Origin: Clostridiales bacterium
GTDB lineage: Bacteria; Bacillota; Clostridia; Oscillospirales; Ruminococcaceae
Direction: 5' to 3'
Assembly (NCBI GenBank): GCA_003150405.1
Contig: QAMM01000002.1
Span: 62,001-126,000 of the forward strand
DNA length: 64,000 bases
The notes under the pieces are model-generated. The model made no database searches, was not told the origin of the DNA, and was given only the letters and a program-made list of their open reading frames with translations. The position numbers and the translations under genes were made by a program. This document shows, one piece after another, positions 17,267-26,048 of the stretch (position 1 is the stretch's first letter; each line of letters starts with the position of its first letter).

Positions 17267-17423
17267 GGAAAAACATAATCCGCCGGATTTCACACCCATT
17301 TCAATTTGGCACAGATATGCGGAAACATCGGGAAAAAGCGGCTTTTACCCTCCATTGACTTCGTTCGACTGTCCAAAAAATATTTTCGAAAGGCGTTTCC
17401 AATGCGTGCCATCCATAGCGGAC

Positions 17424-17456
17424 AAAAAGACCGGCCCCATAAGAGCCGGTCTTTTT
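17424..17456 (-). terminator. terminator after rplS
   Basis: AAAAAGACCGGC, 9-base loop, GCCGGTCTTTTT. It separates rplS from the lepB promoter. Confidence 0.9.
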
Positions 17457-17476
17457 GAAGTTCCAAACGGAACCGC

Positions 17477-17821
17477 TTATCTAATTTTCTCTTTGACCTT
17501 AGCCGCTTTACCAACGCGATCACGCAGGTAGTACAGCTTGGCGCGACGAACACGGCCGCTGCGGATGATCTCAACCTTCTCCACATGCGGGGAATGCACC
17601 GGGAACACTCTCTCAATGCCAACGCCATGTGCAACACGACGAACGGTAAAGGTCTCGTTGATGCCAGCATGCTTCTTGGCAATAATGGTGCCTTCAAACA
17701 TCTGGATTCTCTCTTTGTCGCCCTCTTTGATCTTAACCGAAACACGCACGGTATCACCAATGTTGAGTTCCGGCAGCTCAGTTTTCATGCTGGGCTGGCT
17801 GATTAACTTTAATGCGTCCAT
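17477..17821 (-). CDS. rplS: 50S ribosomal protein L19
   Basis: A 114-residue L19, normal length for Firmicutes. [45 protein letters not shown] and the basic tail [20 protein letters not shown] are characteristic. It sits at the 30S-50S interface. The ATG at 17821 has AGGAGGAAGAAA immediately upstream; longer frames run into the leader RNA. Transcribed alone from a TTGCAT/TATCAT promoter with about 150 bases of structured leader. Confidence 0.97.
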   Translation of the reverse strand: MDALKLISQPSMKTELPELNIGDTVRVSVKIKEGDKERIQMFEGTIIAKKHAGINETFTVRRVAHGVGIERVFPVHSPHVEKVEIIRSGRVRRAKLYYLRDRVGKAAKVKEKIR

Positions 17822-17973
17822 TTTCTTCCTCCTGATTTTCAGATGTTCATGCCCCAAGCGCAGCCTTACACCGCGCGCTGGCAGAGGACTATCCGCTTTA
17901 ATGACTCGATTGTAGTTTGATCGGGCATTAACCCCCATCGTCCTGCCAAGCAGAACAACGGATTCTCAAATGC
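17822..17973 (-). ncRNA. structured leader of rplS (candidate L19 leader)
   Basis: About 150 bases between the promoter and L19. On the minus strand GGCAGGAC pairs with a distant GTCCTCTGCC (2-base bulge), enclosing GGG/CCC hairpin elements, and GCGC...GCGC forms a further hairpin before the AGGAGG. Ribosomal-protein L19 leaders are known in Firmicutes; whether this one fits that family needs covariance-model scoring. Confidence 0.5.
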
Positions 17974-17977
17974 TTAT

Positions 17978-18442
17978 CTATGATACCACAACACAGGGCA
18001 AAATGCAAGCAGAAATTACAGTTTTTTCAGAGTAGCCACCGCAGCCGCACCTCATTTTATACTGCATCAGCTGAATGATAACGATACAGAAAAAGGCCAC
18101 TGTCCGTAAAATGCTGACAAAAACACCGATTGGGTTCAACGCATGAAAGCCAACCAGCAGTAACCAAGTAAAGCGGTGTGCCACCCTGCCGCCAAAGAAT
18201 CCAAAACAAATCCGTGCTCCGGCATATCCAATGCAGAAGGAAAAGGCATACCGCCAAGATTGTCACCGCAGCCGTCAGAAGCGGAAAAATATTTCCGCCG
18301 CCAGTGTACAGGCAATCGACATACGAACCATAACCCACGCCACCCATAAAATACAGGGCAATGCCTTCGGTAAAAATCATCAATGTCAAAGCCGCCAGTG
18401 TACAGGAAAAGGAGAACCCCAAGAGAAATCAACGTATCTCAT
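17978..18442 (-). pseudogene. frameshifted membrane-protein gene remnant
   Basis: Behind the PLP lyase gene, TTGGAGAAA precedes an ATG at 18442, but no single frame stays open. Hydrophobic stretches continue from frame to frame: LISLGVLLFLYTGG in one, LAALTLMIFTEGIALYF and FPLLTAAVTILAVCLFLL in the next, and TWLLLVGFHALNPIGVFV and VAFFCIVIIQLMQYKM in the third. Together they would make about four membrane helices ending in a Cys-rich tail. I read this as a decayed gene of the same operon; family unknown. A 16-base direct repeat lies inside (18297-18312 and 18391-18406). The remnant overlaps the rplS promoter. Confidence 0.4.
17980..18008 (-). promoter_or_regulatory. sigma-A promoter of rplS
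   Basis: Minus strand TTGCAT (18008-18003), 17-base spacer, TATCAT (17985-17980). Confidence 0.75.
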
Positions 18443-18470
18443 TTTCTCCAATCAAAACGGCTCCACGGAT

Positions 18471-19739
18471 TTACAGGCCCAAAAGCCCCTTTTCCGCCAT
18501 CGACTGGGCCGCCAGCAGTACGCCAATCTTTCCGGTATCGTAGGTAAGCCCACCCTGCAGCCAAACGGCGTATGGCTCGCGGAGAGGAGCATCAGCCGAA
18601 AGTTCAATGGAAGCCCCGCCGGTAAAAGCACCTGCCGCCATGATGACCTTGCTGTCGTAGCCAGGCATGTCCCACGGCTCCGGGGAGACAAAAGCATCCA
18701 CCGGAGAACCGGCCTGAATGCCCTGGCAAAAGGCCACCAGACGTTCCGCATCGCCCAGCCGCAATGCCGCAATGATGTCGGTACGCGGCTCGTTGTAGCG
18801 CGGATATGTACCAAAACCGAGCAATTCAAACAGGCAGGTTGCAAACACCGAGGTTTTCACCGCGTTTGCCGCCACCTCCGGCGCCCAGAAAAAGCCCATG
18901 AACATCGGGCGGCTCTGGTTGAGGGTACAGCCGACCTCCTTGCCCATCCCGACACAGGTGAGGCGGTAGGAGCACTGCTCCACCAAATCCCTGCGGCCCG
19001 CAATATACCCGCCGGTCTGCGCAATGCCGCCACCTGGATTTTTAATAAGCGACCCAATGATCAGGTCGGCTCCTACATCGGTTGGTTCCTGCCGTTCCAC
19101 AAACTCTCCATAACAGTTGTCCACCATAATAACAGCGTCCGGATTGGTGCGGCGTACCACCTGTACCAGCTCCCCAATGGTACCGATGTCAAACGATGGA
19201 CGCAGTGAATATCCGCGGGAACGCTGGAGGTAAACCACCTTCGCGCCCTTGACTGCCTCCGGCACCGCCGCAAAGTCGATTTCCCCATCCTCAGTCAGCT
19301 CCACTTCCCGGTACTGCACGCCAAAGTCTTTGAGCGATCCGTTGCCCTTGCCCCGCAAACCAATGACCTCTTCCAGTGTGTCATATGGCTTCCCCGTGAC
19401 CGAAACCACCGTATCGCCCGCACGCAGAACACCGAACAGTGCGACCGAGAGGGCGTGGGTTCCAGAAACAAAGTTATGACGCACCAGCGCATCCTCCGCG
19501 CCAAACGCCTGTGCATAAACGGCATCGAGTACCTCGCGCCCCAGGTCACCATAACCATAGCCGGTGCTCCCGTTGAAGTGGATTTCACTCACCCGATTGT
19601 CCATAAAAGCCTTTAACACTTTTTGCTCATTGTATGCACGGATTTCTTCAATCCGTGCATACGCCTCTTTGCACATATCCTCAGCGGTATCCGCCAAAAC
19701 CGCAAGCTTTGGGTCAATGGAAAAAAATTCAGATGTCAT
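18471..19739 (-). CDS. methionine gamma-lyase family PLP enzyme (aluminium-resistance family)
   Basis: A 422-residue fold-type I PLP protein of the family Pfam calls Met_gamma_lyase (PF06838), once named aluminium resistance protein. HFNGSTGYGYGDLGRE, SGTHALSVALFGVLRAGD (cofactor phosphate site), VDNCYGEF (Asp for the pyridine N) and the Schiff-base region LIGSLIKNPGGGIA (Lys) are visible. True substrate not known. ATG at 19739 overlaps the upstream stop codon (TAATG), with GGAGGAATTG before it, so translation is coupled to the M42 gene. A long upstream extension in frame is not coding. Confidence 0.9.
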   Translation of the reverse strand: MTSEFFSIDPKLAVLADTAEDMCKEAYARIEEIRAYNEQKVLKAFMDNRVSEIHFNGSTGYGYGDLGREVLDAVYAQAFGAEDALVRHNFVSGTHALSVALFGVLRAGDTVVSVTGKPYDTLEEVIGLRGKGNGSLKDFGVQYREVELTEDGEIDFAAVPEAVKGAKVVYLQRSRGYSLRPSFDIGTIGELVQVVRRTNPDAVIMVDNCYGEFVERQEPTDVGADLIIGSLIKNPGGGIAQTGGYIAGRRDLVEQCSYRLTCVGMGKEVGCTLNQSRPMFMGFFWAPEVAANAVKTSVFATCLFELLGFGTYPRYNEPRTDIIAALRLGDAERLVAFCQGIQAGSPVDAFVSPEPWDMPGYDSKVIMAAGAFTGGASIELSADAPLREPYAVWLQGGLTYDTGKIGVLLAAQSMAEKGLLGL

Positions 19740-20767
19740 TACAATTCCTCCGCACCGGCAAATTCCGCCGCAAGCAAACGGGTCAGCGCCGCCATATCCG
19801 TCAAATCCCGTTGGTTTACCACACAGACCGGCGAATGGATGTACCGACATGGAGCCGATACCGCCAATGTACGCACCCCGCCGCGCGCCACATGGATGGC
19901 ACCCGCGTCGTTTCCCCCGGCAATCATAGTTTTGGTCTGGCAGGGGATGCCATTCTCTTTCGCAAGCGCAAACGCCCGCCGGTAAAGCACGCTGTCGTAA
20001 ACGGTGGAGCGGTCCATAAAAGAGACCACCGGGCCTTTTCCAAGCCCACACACCTGCTGGCCGCCCTCTACGCCGGGCAGGTCGGCGGCGGTGGTCGCCT
20101 CCAGCACAATCGAAATCTCCGGATTGACCGTATAGCTGGCCGCCCGCGCACCTCGCAGGCCGACCTCCTCCTGCACCACAAAGGTAAAGGTCGTGTCGTA
20201 TTCCAGCTTACTCTGGATAAGGTCAATCATCAATGCACAGCCAATGCGATCGTCCAGCGCCTTGCCGCGGAGCATCCCGCTCCCGAACGGTTGATAGAGC
20301 GGTTGGAAACTAGCCCGGTCGCCCAGCGAAACTTTAGAGTGTGCGTCCTCTTTATCCTTTGCGCCAATGTCAATATACAGGCTGTCCATTGGCACGGCAG
20401 TCTCCCGCTCCTCGGCAGACTGCATGTGCACCGCTTTGGTACCGATGACCCCCACCAGTGCCTCCGGGCCGACCAGCACCGAACGGCCCAGCACTACCCG
20501 GGCGTCAATACCGCCCACCTCGGAAAAAAGCAGCAGGCCGGCGTCGTTTACGCTGGTAATAATAAAGCCAACCTCATCCATGTGCGCCGAAATAAGCAGT
20601 TTGCGTTTGGCACGCTGCCTGCCCTTTTTCTCCGCAATAATGCTGCCGAGCGGGTCGACACGGTAGTCACAATATCCTCTAATCTGTTCGATGATAAAAT
20701 CCCGTACCGCATCCTCCGCGCCAGAAACACCGGTGAGCCGGCAAAGCTGTTCCAACGTGTTAAGCAT
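19739..20767 (-). CDS. M42 family metallopeptidase, copy 2 of tandem pair
   Basis: Dinuclear-metal aminopeptidase (342 aa) of the M42 (glutamyl aminopeptidase/endoglucanase-like) family. Metal and catalytic residues: SAHMDEVGF (first His and Asp), KALDDRIGC (bridging Asp), VVQEEVGLRGA (Glu pair), VLEATT (where Asp is usual, here Glu) and the C-terminal RYIHSPV (His). Probably trims short peptides in the cytoplasm. ATG at 20767 with AGGTGA upstream overlaps the end of the first M42 gene by 8 bases. Confidence 0.92.
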   Translation of the reverse strand: MLNTLEQLCRLTGVSGAEDAVRDFIIEQIRGYCDYRVDPLGSIIAEKKGRQRAKRKLLISAHMDEVGFIITSVNDAGLLLFSEVGGIDARVVLGRSVLVGPEALVGVIGTKAVHMQSAEERETAVPMDSLYIDIGAKDKEDAHSKVSLGDRASFQPLYQPFGSGMLRGKALDDRIGCALMIDLIQSKLEYDTTFTFVVQEEVGLRGARAASYTVNPEISIVLEATTAADLPGVEGGQQVCGLGKGPVVSFMDRSTVYDSVLYRRAFALAKENGIPCQTKTMIAGGNDAGAIHVARGGVRTLAVSAPCRYIHSPVCVVNQRDLTDMAALTRLLAAEFAGAEEL

Positions 20768-21785
20768 CCCTGTCACCTGCCTTTTTTACGAATTCCGCCA
20801 TCAGACGAGCCGTACTTTCTACATCTTCAACCTCAATGGTTTCAATCGGGGTATGCATATACCGCAGCGGGATGGAAAGCAAACCGCATTTGACCCCGCC
20901 GCGCGAAACGGTAATACTGTCCGCGTTGGTGGAGGTAAGCCCCCCCATCACCTCAAGCTGGTAGGGAATCTTCTTTTCCTTGGCCAGAGCGGTCAGTTCA
21001 TCGCTCACACCCTTGTCCAGCGTCGGAGAAATTCCAATCATCGTCCCGCCGCCGAGCTTGCCGCATTTGTGCTCTGGGGCATCCGGCGTGTGGGCAAAGC
21101 TCACATCCACCGTCAGCGCCAAATCCGGCGCCGTGCTGTAAGAAGCAGTCTTAGCGCCCAGACAGCCGAGCTCCTCCTGACAGGTAAAGGTCACCGCTAA
21201 CCCACAGGAGAGCGTCTCATCCTTTAGCAGCTCCAGCGCCCGGAGCACTGCCGCCACCCCGGCACGGTCGTCCAGCGACTTGGAGCAGACCCGCCCGTTC
21301 ATCAGGCGGTGGAAACCCGCCTTGAACCGGATACGGTCGCCAGGCGCCACCTTTTGCTCCAATTCTTCGGTGGTGAGCCCGGTATCAATCCACAAATCAT
21401 CCACCTTCGGCACCTTTTTGCTCTCATCCGCTGAGAGCAGGTGCGGCGGCTTAGACGCAACAACCCCCTCTACCGGCTCTTCTGAAAGGATGACCACTTC
21501 CTGCGCGATGAGCAGCCGGCGGTCCACACCGCCGACCGCCGCCGCCTTGAGAAAACCGTTTTCGCCGAGACTCGTCACAATCAGCCCAATTTCATCCATG
21601 TGCGCGTCAAGCAGCACCAGTGGGCTGCCTTGTTTGATAATCGCCGTCACGCTGCCCATCGCGTCGACGGAAATATCATCGGTATACCGTTTGAGCTCAG
21701 CACAGGCAACCTCCGCCGCGGGCTGCTCTCTGCCCGAAACACCGGCACTCTGTGCAAGCCGTTCCAACAATACTGTAAGTTCCAT
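20760..21785 (-). CDS. M42 family metallopeptidase, copy 1 of tandem pair
   Basis: A 341-residue M42 peptidase homologous to the next gene but clearly diverged. DAHMDEIGLIV, KSLDDRAGV, TCQEELGCLGA, LTVDVSFA (Asp) and RYMHTPIE carry the metal ligands and the catalytic Glu. Its position right behind murD and ahead of the second copy suggests a hetero-oligomer or complementary specificities (the family forms tetrahedral dodecamers), which is inference. Start ATG with GGAGAAG upstream, 9 bases after the murD stop. Confidence 0.92.
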   Translation of the reverse strand: MELTVLLERLAQSAGVSGREQPAAEVACAELKRYTDDISVDAMGSVTAIIKQGSPLVLLDAHMDEIGLIVTSLGENGFLKAAAVGGVDRRLLIAQEVVILSEEPVEGVVASKPPHLLSADESKKVPKVDDLWIDTGLTTEELEQKVAPGDRIRFKAGFHRLMNGRVCSKSLDDRAGVAAVLRALELLKDETLSCGLAVTFTCQEELGCLGAKTASYSTAPDLALTVDVSFAHTPDAPEHKCGKLGGGTMIGISPTLDKGVSDELTALAKEKKIPYQLEVMGGLTSTNADSITVSRGGVKCGLLSIPLRYMHTPIETIEVEDVESTARLMAEFVKKAGDRDA

Positions 21786-21794
21786 TTGCTTCTC

Positions 21795-23186
21795 CTATTT
21801 TAACGCGTTGACCAGTTCTTTGTAATGGCGCCCGCGCGCCTCAAAATTCGGGTACATGTCAAAGCTCGCACAGGCAGGCGACAGGGTGACAATATCCCCT
21901 TCCTTTGCAACCCGGCGCGCAGCGGCTACCGCCTCTTCCATTGAAGGGACCTCAATAATTTCCAGTACGTTGGGATCATACCCCTCACATCCGGTGACTG
22001 CCGCTTTGATTTTGAGCGCCGTCACGCCCATCAATATCAGCACCTTGGCCCGCTCAATGAGCACTGGCGCCAGCGGTTCAAAGGGAATCTTTTTATCATA
22101 GCCGCCTGCAAGTACAATCAGCTTCTGCTGGAAGGAATTTAATCCAGCAATGGTGCGGGTCGGGCTGGTGGCAATCGAGTCGTTGTAATATTTGACACCG
22201 TCAAGCATCCGCACAAATTCAATACGGTGCTCCACCCCGCCGAAGCTCTCGGCAACCTTAATAATGGTCTGAATGGAAACCGCCCCCGCCGTCGCACTTA
22301 TGGCCGCAAGATAATTCTCCACATTGTGAATTCCCGGCAGCCGGATTTGATCCTTGTGCATAATCCGGGTCACTTTTCCGTTGCGCACAAGGTTGACGCT
22401 TCCGTCCTCGCCCAGAAAAGCGCCGTTCTGTGGCGTAATTTTCCGGCTGAACCAGTTTAAGGCGCCGCGGACCAGCCTGCCCATGTCGTGGGTAATGTCG
22501 TTATCCGCATTGAGCACCGTTCTGGAAAAGGCATTTTGATGCACTATCAGATTTTTTTTGGCGTCGATGTACTCCTGCATATCCTTATGAACATCGAGAT
22601 GATTGGGAGCCACATTGGTGACAACCGCCACATCCGGGGAACGGCGCATCGAAATGAGCTGGAAACTTGAAAGCTCCACCACCGCAACATCCTCCTCGCG
22701 GATCCGTTCAATCTGTGGAAGCAGCGCCTTGCCAATGTTTCCTCCGAGATAAACTGTTTTCCCCTCCGCCTTCAGCAATTCGCTGATAAGGGTCGTCGTG
22801 GTAGTCTTGCCGTCGGATCCGGTCACTGCATAGATCGGACAGGGGCAGAGGTCAAAGAAAACCTCCATTTCCGAGGTGACCACCTTTTGCAGCTCGCGCG
22901 CCTTGGCAAGCGCCGGAGAATAATAATACATCCCCGGGGTGCGGAAAATGACATCCCCTTCAAAAATGCCGTCAAGATAGCCCTCCCCCAAGCAAAACTT
23001 CACGCCAGCATTCTTAAGCTCGTCATAGACCTCACCGAGCGCGGCGGGTTCCCGCTTGTCACAGAGCGTTACATCAATGCCCTTGCTGCAAAATAGCTGG
23101 ATAAGTTCGCGGTGGCTTACACCCGCACCAATAAAGACCACTTTTTTGGCCTTCATCTCCTGAAAAAAGGATTCCACTTTTGTCAT
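21795..23186 (-). CDS. murD: UDP-N-acetylmuramoylalanine--D-glutamate ligase
   Basis: Adds D-glutamate to UDP-MurNAc-L-Ala in peptidoglycan synthesis (463 aa). The Mur-ligase ATP site VTGSDGKTTTTTLI (about 117-130), VVELSSFQL, NVAPNHLDVH, HNVENYLAA and EFVRMLDGVKYYNDSIATSP are family hallmarks. Found outside the usual division/cell-wall cluster and instead heading an operon of peptidases. ATG at 23186 fits the GTGGGGG site better than the ATG 6 bases earlier. Promoter TTGAAC/TAAAAT. Confidence 0.95.
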   Translation of the reverse strand: MTKVESFFQEMKAKKVVFIGAGVSHRELIQLFCSKGIDVTLCDKREPAALGEVYDELKNAGVKFCLGEGYLDGIFEGDVIFRTPGMYYYSPALAKARELQKVVTSEMEVFFDLCPCPIYAVTGSDGKTTTTTLISELLKAEGKTVYLGGNIGKALLPQIERIREEDVAVVELSSFQLISMRRSPDVAVVTNVAPNHLDVHKDMQEYIDAKKNLIVHQNAFSRTVLNADNDITHDMGRLVRGALNWFSRKITPQNGAFLGEDGSVNLVRNGKVTRIMHKDQIRLPGIHNVENYLAAISATAGAVSIQTIIKVAESFGGVEHRIEFVRMLDGVKYYNDSIATSPTRTIAGLNSFQQKLIVLAGGYDKKIPFEPLAPVLIERAKVLILMGVTALKIKAAVTGCEGYDPNVLEIIEVPSMEEAVAAARRVAKEGDIVTLSPACASFDMYPNFEARGRHYKELVNALK

Positions 23187-23531
23187 AACCATGCCCCCAC
23201 TTATGTTAAGCGCTGCTCTTTCAGCGCTTCTGCTTAAAATTCACCAGGCGCAAATACATTTTCTGCAAAGCGCTCTGTTCCCATGCGTATGGTTTATCCT
23301 ATGAACTAACCGCAGAGCTTAGCACGCCTAAAATTTTACCACATACCGTCCTACGGTTCAAGCACCATCCAGCAACACGATCAGCACCCTTGCGCGCATC
23401 CAACCGCGTTTCGCGCCCTTGAAACCACCTTCCACGTTATTTCCGTAATCTGCCGCTAACCGCAGCCATCAGCCCACCACATTTTTATAAAGGTCAGAAT
23501 ACAGTGCAGCTGTTTGCCCAGTAGCGTTGCG
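23187..23531. other. intergenic region upstream of murD
   Basis: About 345 bases. Holds the murD promoter, a 140-base leader with a hairpin AGCGCT...AGCGCT (23209-23228), and otherwise nothing I can assign between the promoter and the radical SAM stop codon. Confidence 0.55.
23333..23361 (-). promoter_or_regulatory. sigma-A promoter of the murD operon
   Basis: Minus strand TTGAAC (23361-23356), 17-base spacer, TAAAAT (23338-23333). Confidence 0.75.
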
Positions 23532-24479
23532 TCACTTTATTTTATACCGGCAGCCCTGCATGCTGTCCCGGCGTACAAACTCCTTGTCAATCGCCGCGAG
23601 CACCGCCCGCTTGCGCAGAGTCCAAAGCGGCGCAAGCACCGAGTCACGCGGACCGTCCCCGGTCACCCGCTCAATTACCGTTTCCGGCGGCATTTGCTCA
23701 ATCTGGCTGCATACAAGCGTGGCATACTCCTCCATAGTCAGAAGCGGGAAAGCCGTCCTTCCATATTCTTCCGCAAGGGCCGTCCCTTTTAATATGTGCA
23801 GCATGTGAATCTTTATGCCGTTCGGACGCAGCGCGGCAACTGCACGCGCCGTTTCCAGCATCATTTCCAGCGTTTCTCCTGGAAGGCCGTTAATGAGGTG
23901 AACACATACCGCTATGCCGCGTTCCCGCAGGGAGTGGTAGCCCCGGAGAAACTCCGACGTGCTGTGCCCACGGTTGATACGCACCGCCGTTTGGTCATGG
24001 ATGGTCTGTAAACCGAGCTCGACCGTGAGAAAGGTACGCTGGTTGAGTGCCTCCAAAAGCTCCAGAATATCACCGGGCAGGGTGTCGGCACGGGTGGCAA
24101 TGCACAGTCCTTCCACACCGGGCAGACTCAACGTCTCCTCAAAAAGAGGACGCAGACGCGAAACAGGCGCATACGTATTGCTATGCGCCTGAAAATATGC
24201 AAAATATCCGGCCTGTGGCCATTTACGGGAAAGGAGAGCCTTTCCCTGCGCAAACTGCTCCGCCAGCGTTCCGGAGGGAATAAAATCCCCGGCGCCTGCA
24301 TTTCCACAGTAGGTACAGCCGCCAACCCCCTTTGTTCCGTCGATATTCGGGCAGGTAAAGCCAGCATCCAGCGGGATTTTCACCATTTTCCGGCCAAAAC
24401 GCCGCTTCATCTCATAATCAAAGGTGTGATAACGCTTGTTGTCCCCCGAATAGGAAAACGGGCTTGGGGAACCGGCCAT
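23532..24479 (-). CDS. TIGR01212 family radical SAM protein (YtqA-like)
   Basis: A 315-residue radical SAM enzyme. The cluster-binding cysteines appear as CPNIDG then GGCTYCG near residues 43-60, the longer spacing typical of the TIGR01212/YtqA group rather than plain CxxxCxxC. FQAHSNTYAP, ATRADTLP, LGLQTIHD and LINGLPGET are further conserved blocks shared with coproporphyrinogen-oxidase-like radical SAM folds. Substrate unknown; YtqA relatives are discussed in tRNA modification. ATG at 24479 overlaps the ABC ATPase stop codon (TGATG), so it is the last gene of that operon. Confidence 0.9.
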   Translation of the reverse strand: MAGSPSPFSYSGDNKRYHTFDYEMKRRFGRKMVKIPLDAGFTCPNIDGTKGVGGCTYCGNAGAGDFIPSGTLAEQFAQGKALLSRKWPQAGYFAYFQAHSNTYAPVSRLRPLFEETLSLPGVEGLCIATRADTLPGDILELLEALNQRTFLTVELGLQTIHDQTAVRINRGHSTSEFLRGYHSLRERGIAVCVHLINGLPGETLEMMLETARAVAALRPNGIKIHMLHILKGTALAEEYGRTAFPLLTMEEYATLVCSQIEQMPPETVIERVTGDGPRDSVLAPLWTLRKRAVLAAIDKEFVRRDSMQGCRYKIK

Positions 24480-25222
24480 CAATAAACGCTGCGCAGGAAC
24501 TCTGCAGTACGCGGGTGCTTCGGATGGTTAAAGATATCATCCGGCGTTCCCTCTTCTAAAATCTTTCCGCCGTCCATAAAGATCACCTTATTCGCCACAT
24601 CCTTGGCAAACGCCATTTCGTGGGTAACCACAATCATGGTCATGTGTTCTTCGGCGAGCTTTTTCATAACCCCCAGCACCTCCCCGGTCAATTCCGGGTC
24701 CAATGCAGAGGTCGGCTCATCAAACAGCATAATATCCGGACTGAGCATCAAGGCGCGCGCAATCGCTACGCGCTGTTTCTGCCCGCCGGAAAGCTGGGAG
24801 GGGTAGGCATCTATTTTGTCGAGCAGGCCAACCTTGCGGAGCATTTCCTCACACTCCGCCTCCACTGCTTTTTTATCCCTTTTTTTAGCGAGCAGCACCG
24901 GCATTTCCAAATTTTTACGTACACTCAGGTGTGGGAACAGGTTGAACTGTTGAAATACCATTCCCATTTTCCCAGTGATTTCTTTCACCTTTTTGTGGGA
25001 GGGATATTCCCCGCTTTTTACAAGTGGTTCCCCTTCAATGATGATATCCCCGCCGTTCACCGTCTCCAGATTAATAATGCAGCGCAGCATGGTGCTCTTA
25101 CCGGATCCGGACGACCCAATAACCGCCACAACATCACCCTTTTCCACGGCAAAGGAAACATCGGAAAGCACTTCAAGCTTGCCAAAGGATTTTTTCAGGT
25201 TTTTAATTTCAATTAATGGCAT
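24479..25222 (-). CDS. polar amino-acid ABC transporter ATP-binding protein
   Basis: A GlnQ/HisP-type ATPase (247 aa). Walker [10 protein letters not shown] (about 37-45), Q-loop [10 protein letters not shown], signature [15 protein letters not shown], Walker [13 protein letters not shown] and H-loop VVTHEMAFA are complete. It powers uptake with the adjacent permease and binding protein. Start ATG with GGGAGATG upstream, 3 bases after the permease stop. Confidence 0.95.
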   Translation of the reverse strand: MPLIEIKNLKKSFGKLEVLSDVSFAVEKGDVVAVIGSSGSGKSTMLRCIINLETVNGGDIIIEGEPLVKSGEYPSHKKVKEITGKMGMVFQQFNLFPHLSVRKNLEMPVLLAKKRDKKAVEAECEEMLRKVGLLDKIDAYPSQLSGGQKQRVAIARALMLSPDIMLFDEPTSALDPELTGEVLGVMKKLAEEHMTMIVVTHEMAFAKDVANKVIFMDGGKILEEGTPDDIFNHPKHPRTAEFLRSVY

Positions 25223-25225
25223 GGG

Positions 25226-25882
25226 TTACATCTCCCGGTCAAAGTTGAATTTCTTTTCAATGTATTTAAACAGCAAAGTCAATATGGTGTTCATAATGAG
25301 GTAAATGACCGCCGCAACCGCAAACGGAACAATGGAAACATCGCGGTTGACCGCCGTTTTGGCTGCGTGCAGAATCTCCGGCACCGAAACTGCATAAAGC
25401 AGCGAAGTATCCTTGACCAGCGTAACCGACTCATTAGAAAGTGACGGCAGCGCAACACGGAGCATCTGCGGGATGATCACCCGGAAGAAGGTTTGAACCC
25501 GGGAAATGCCGAGCACCTGAGCCGCTTCATACTGCCCTTTGTCAATCGAAAGCAGGCCGCCGCGAAATATCTCCGCGAAATAGGCGGCGTAATTGAGCAC
25601 AAACCCAATGCAGGCTGCTGTAAAACGGTCAAACACCAGAACCTGGTTCGAGATGAGAGGCAGGCCAAAATAGATGAACAAGAGCTGGAGCAGCAGCGGC
25701 GTCCCGCGGATAATATAAATGATCCCCCGTGCAATCCAGGCCAGCAGCTTCAACCGGCAGCGCGCCACCAGCGTAATACAGAATCCCAGTGGCAGCGCCA
25801 AAACAATGACAATGGCAAACAATGCGGTCGTTACCAGTGCCCCTTCCAGCATTGGTCCGAGCAATGTTATAATATAATCCAT
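25226..25882 (-). CDS. polar amino-acid ABC transporter permease
   Basis: A HisM/GlnP-type inner-membrane permease (218 aa) with about five hydrophobic segments and the PAA3 pattern IRGTPLLLQLLFIYFG plus the EAA loop EAAQVLGISRVQTFFRVI that contacts the ATPase. The ATG at 25882 is used because GGGAGGT lies 7 bases upstream; a longer frame has no site. One permease suggests a homodimeric channel. Confidence 0.93.
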   Translation of the reverse strand: MDYIITLLGPMLEGALVTTALFAIVIVLALPLGFCITLVARCRLKLLAWIARGIIYIIRGTPLLLQLLFIYFGLPLISNQVLVFDRFTAACIGFVLNYAAYFAEIFRGGLLSIDKGQYEAAQVLGISRVQTFFRVIIPQMLRVALPSLSNESVTLVKDTSLLYAVSVPEILHAAKTAVNRDVSIVPFAVAAVIYLIMNTILTLLFKYIEKKFNFDREM

Positions 25883-26048
25883 GCGGAATACCTCCCACGT
25901 ATTTTTGTAAACTGCCAATTTACCGCATTAAACTGCCACAGGCAAAAACACCCGCAACAGATATCATACAAAAAACAAGGTATCGCGGCACAAATGACCA
26001 CGATACCCTATTCTATCATCAATTACCGCTGTTTGTCCAGCGCAATTT

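Noticed and set aside
18231-20893. Long plus-strand frames of 325 and 419 codons
   Set aside because: Antisense to the PLP lyase and M42 genes, no family resemblance, no start signals.
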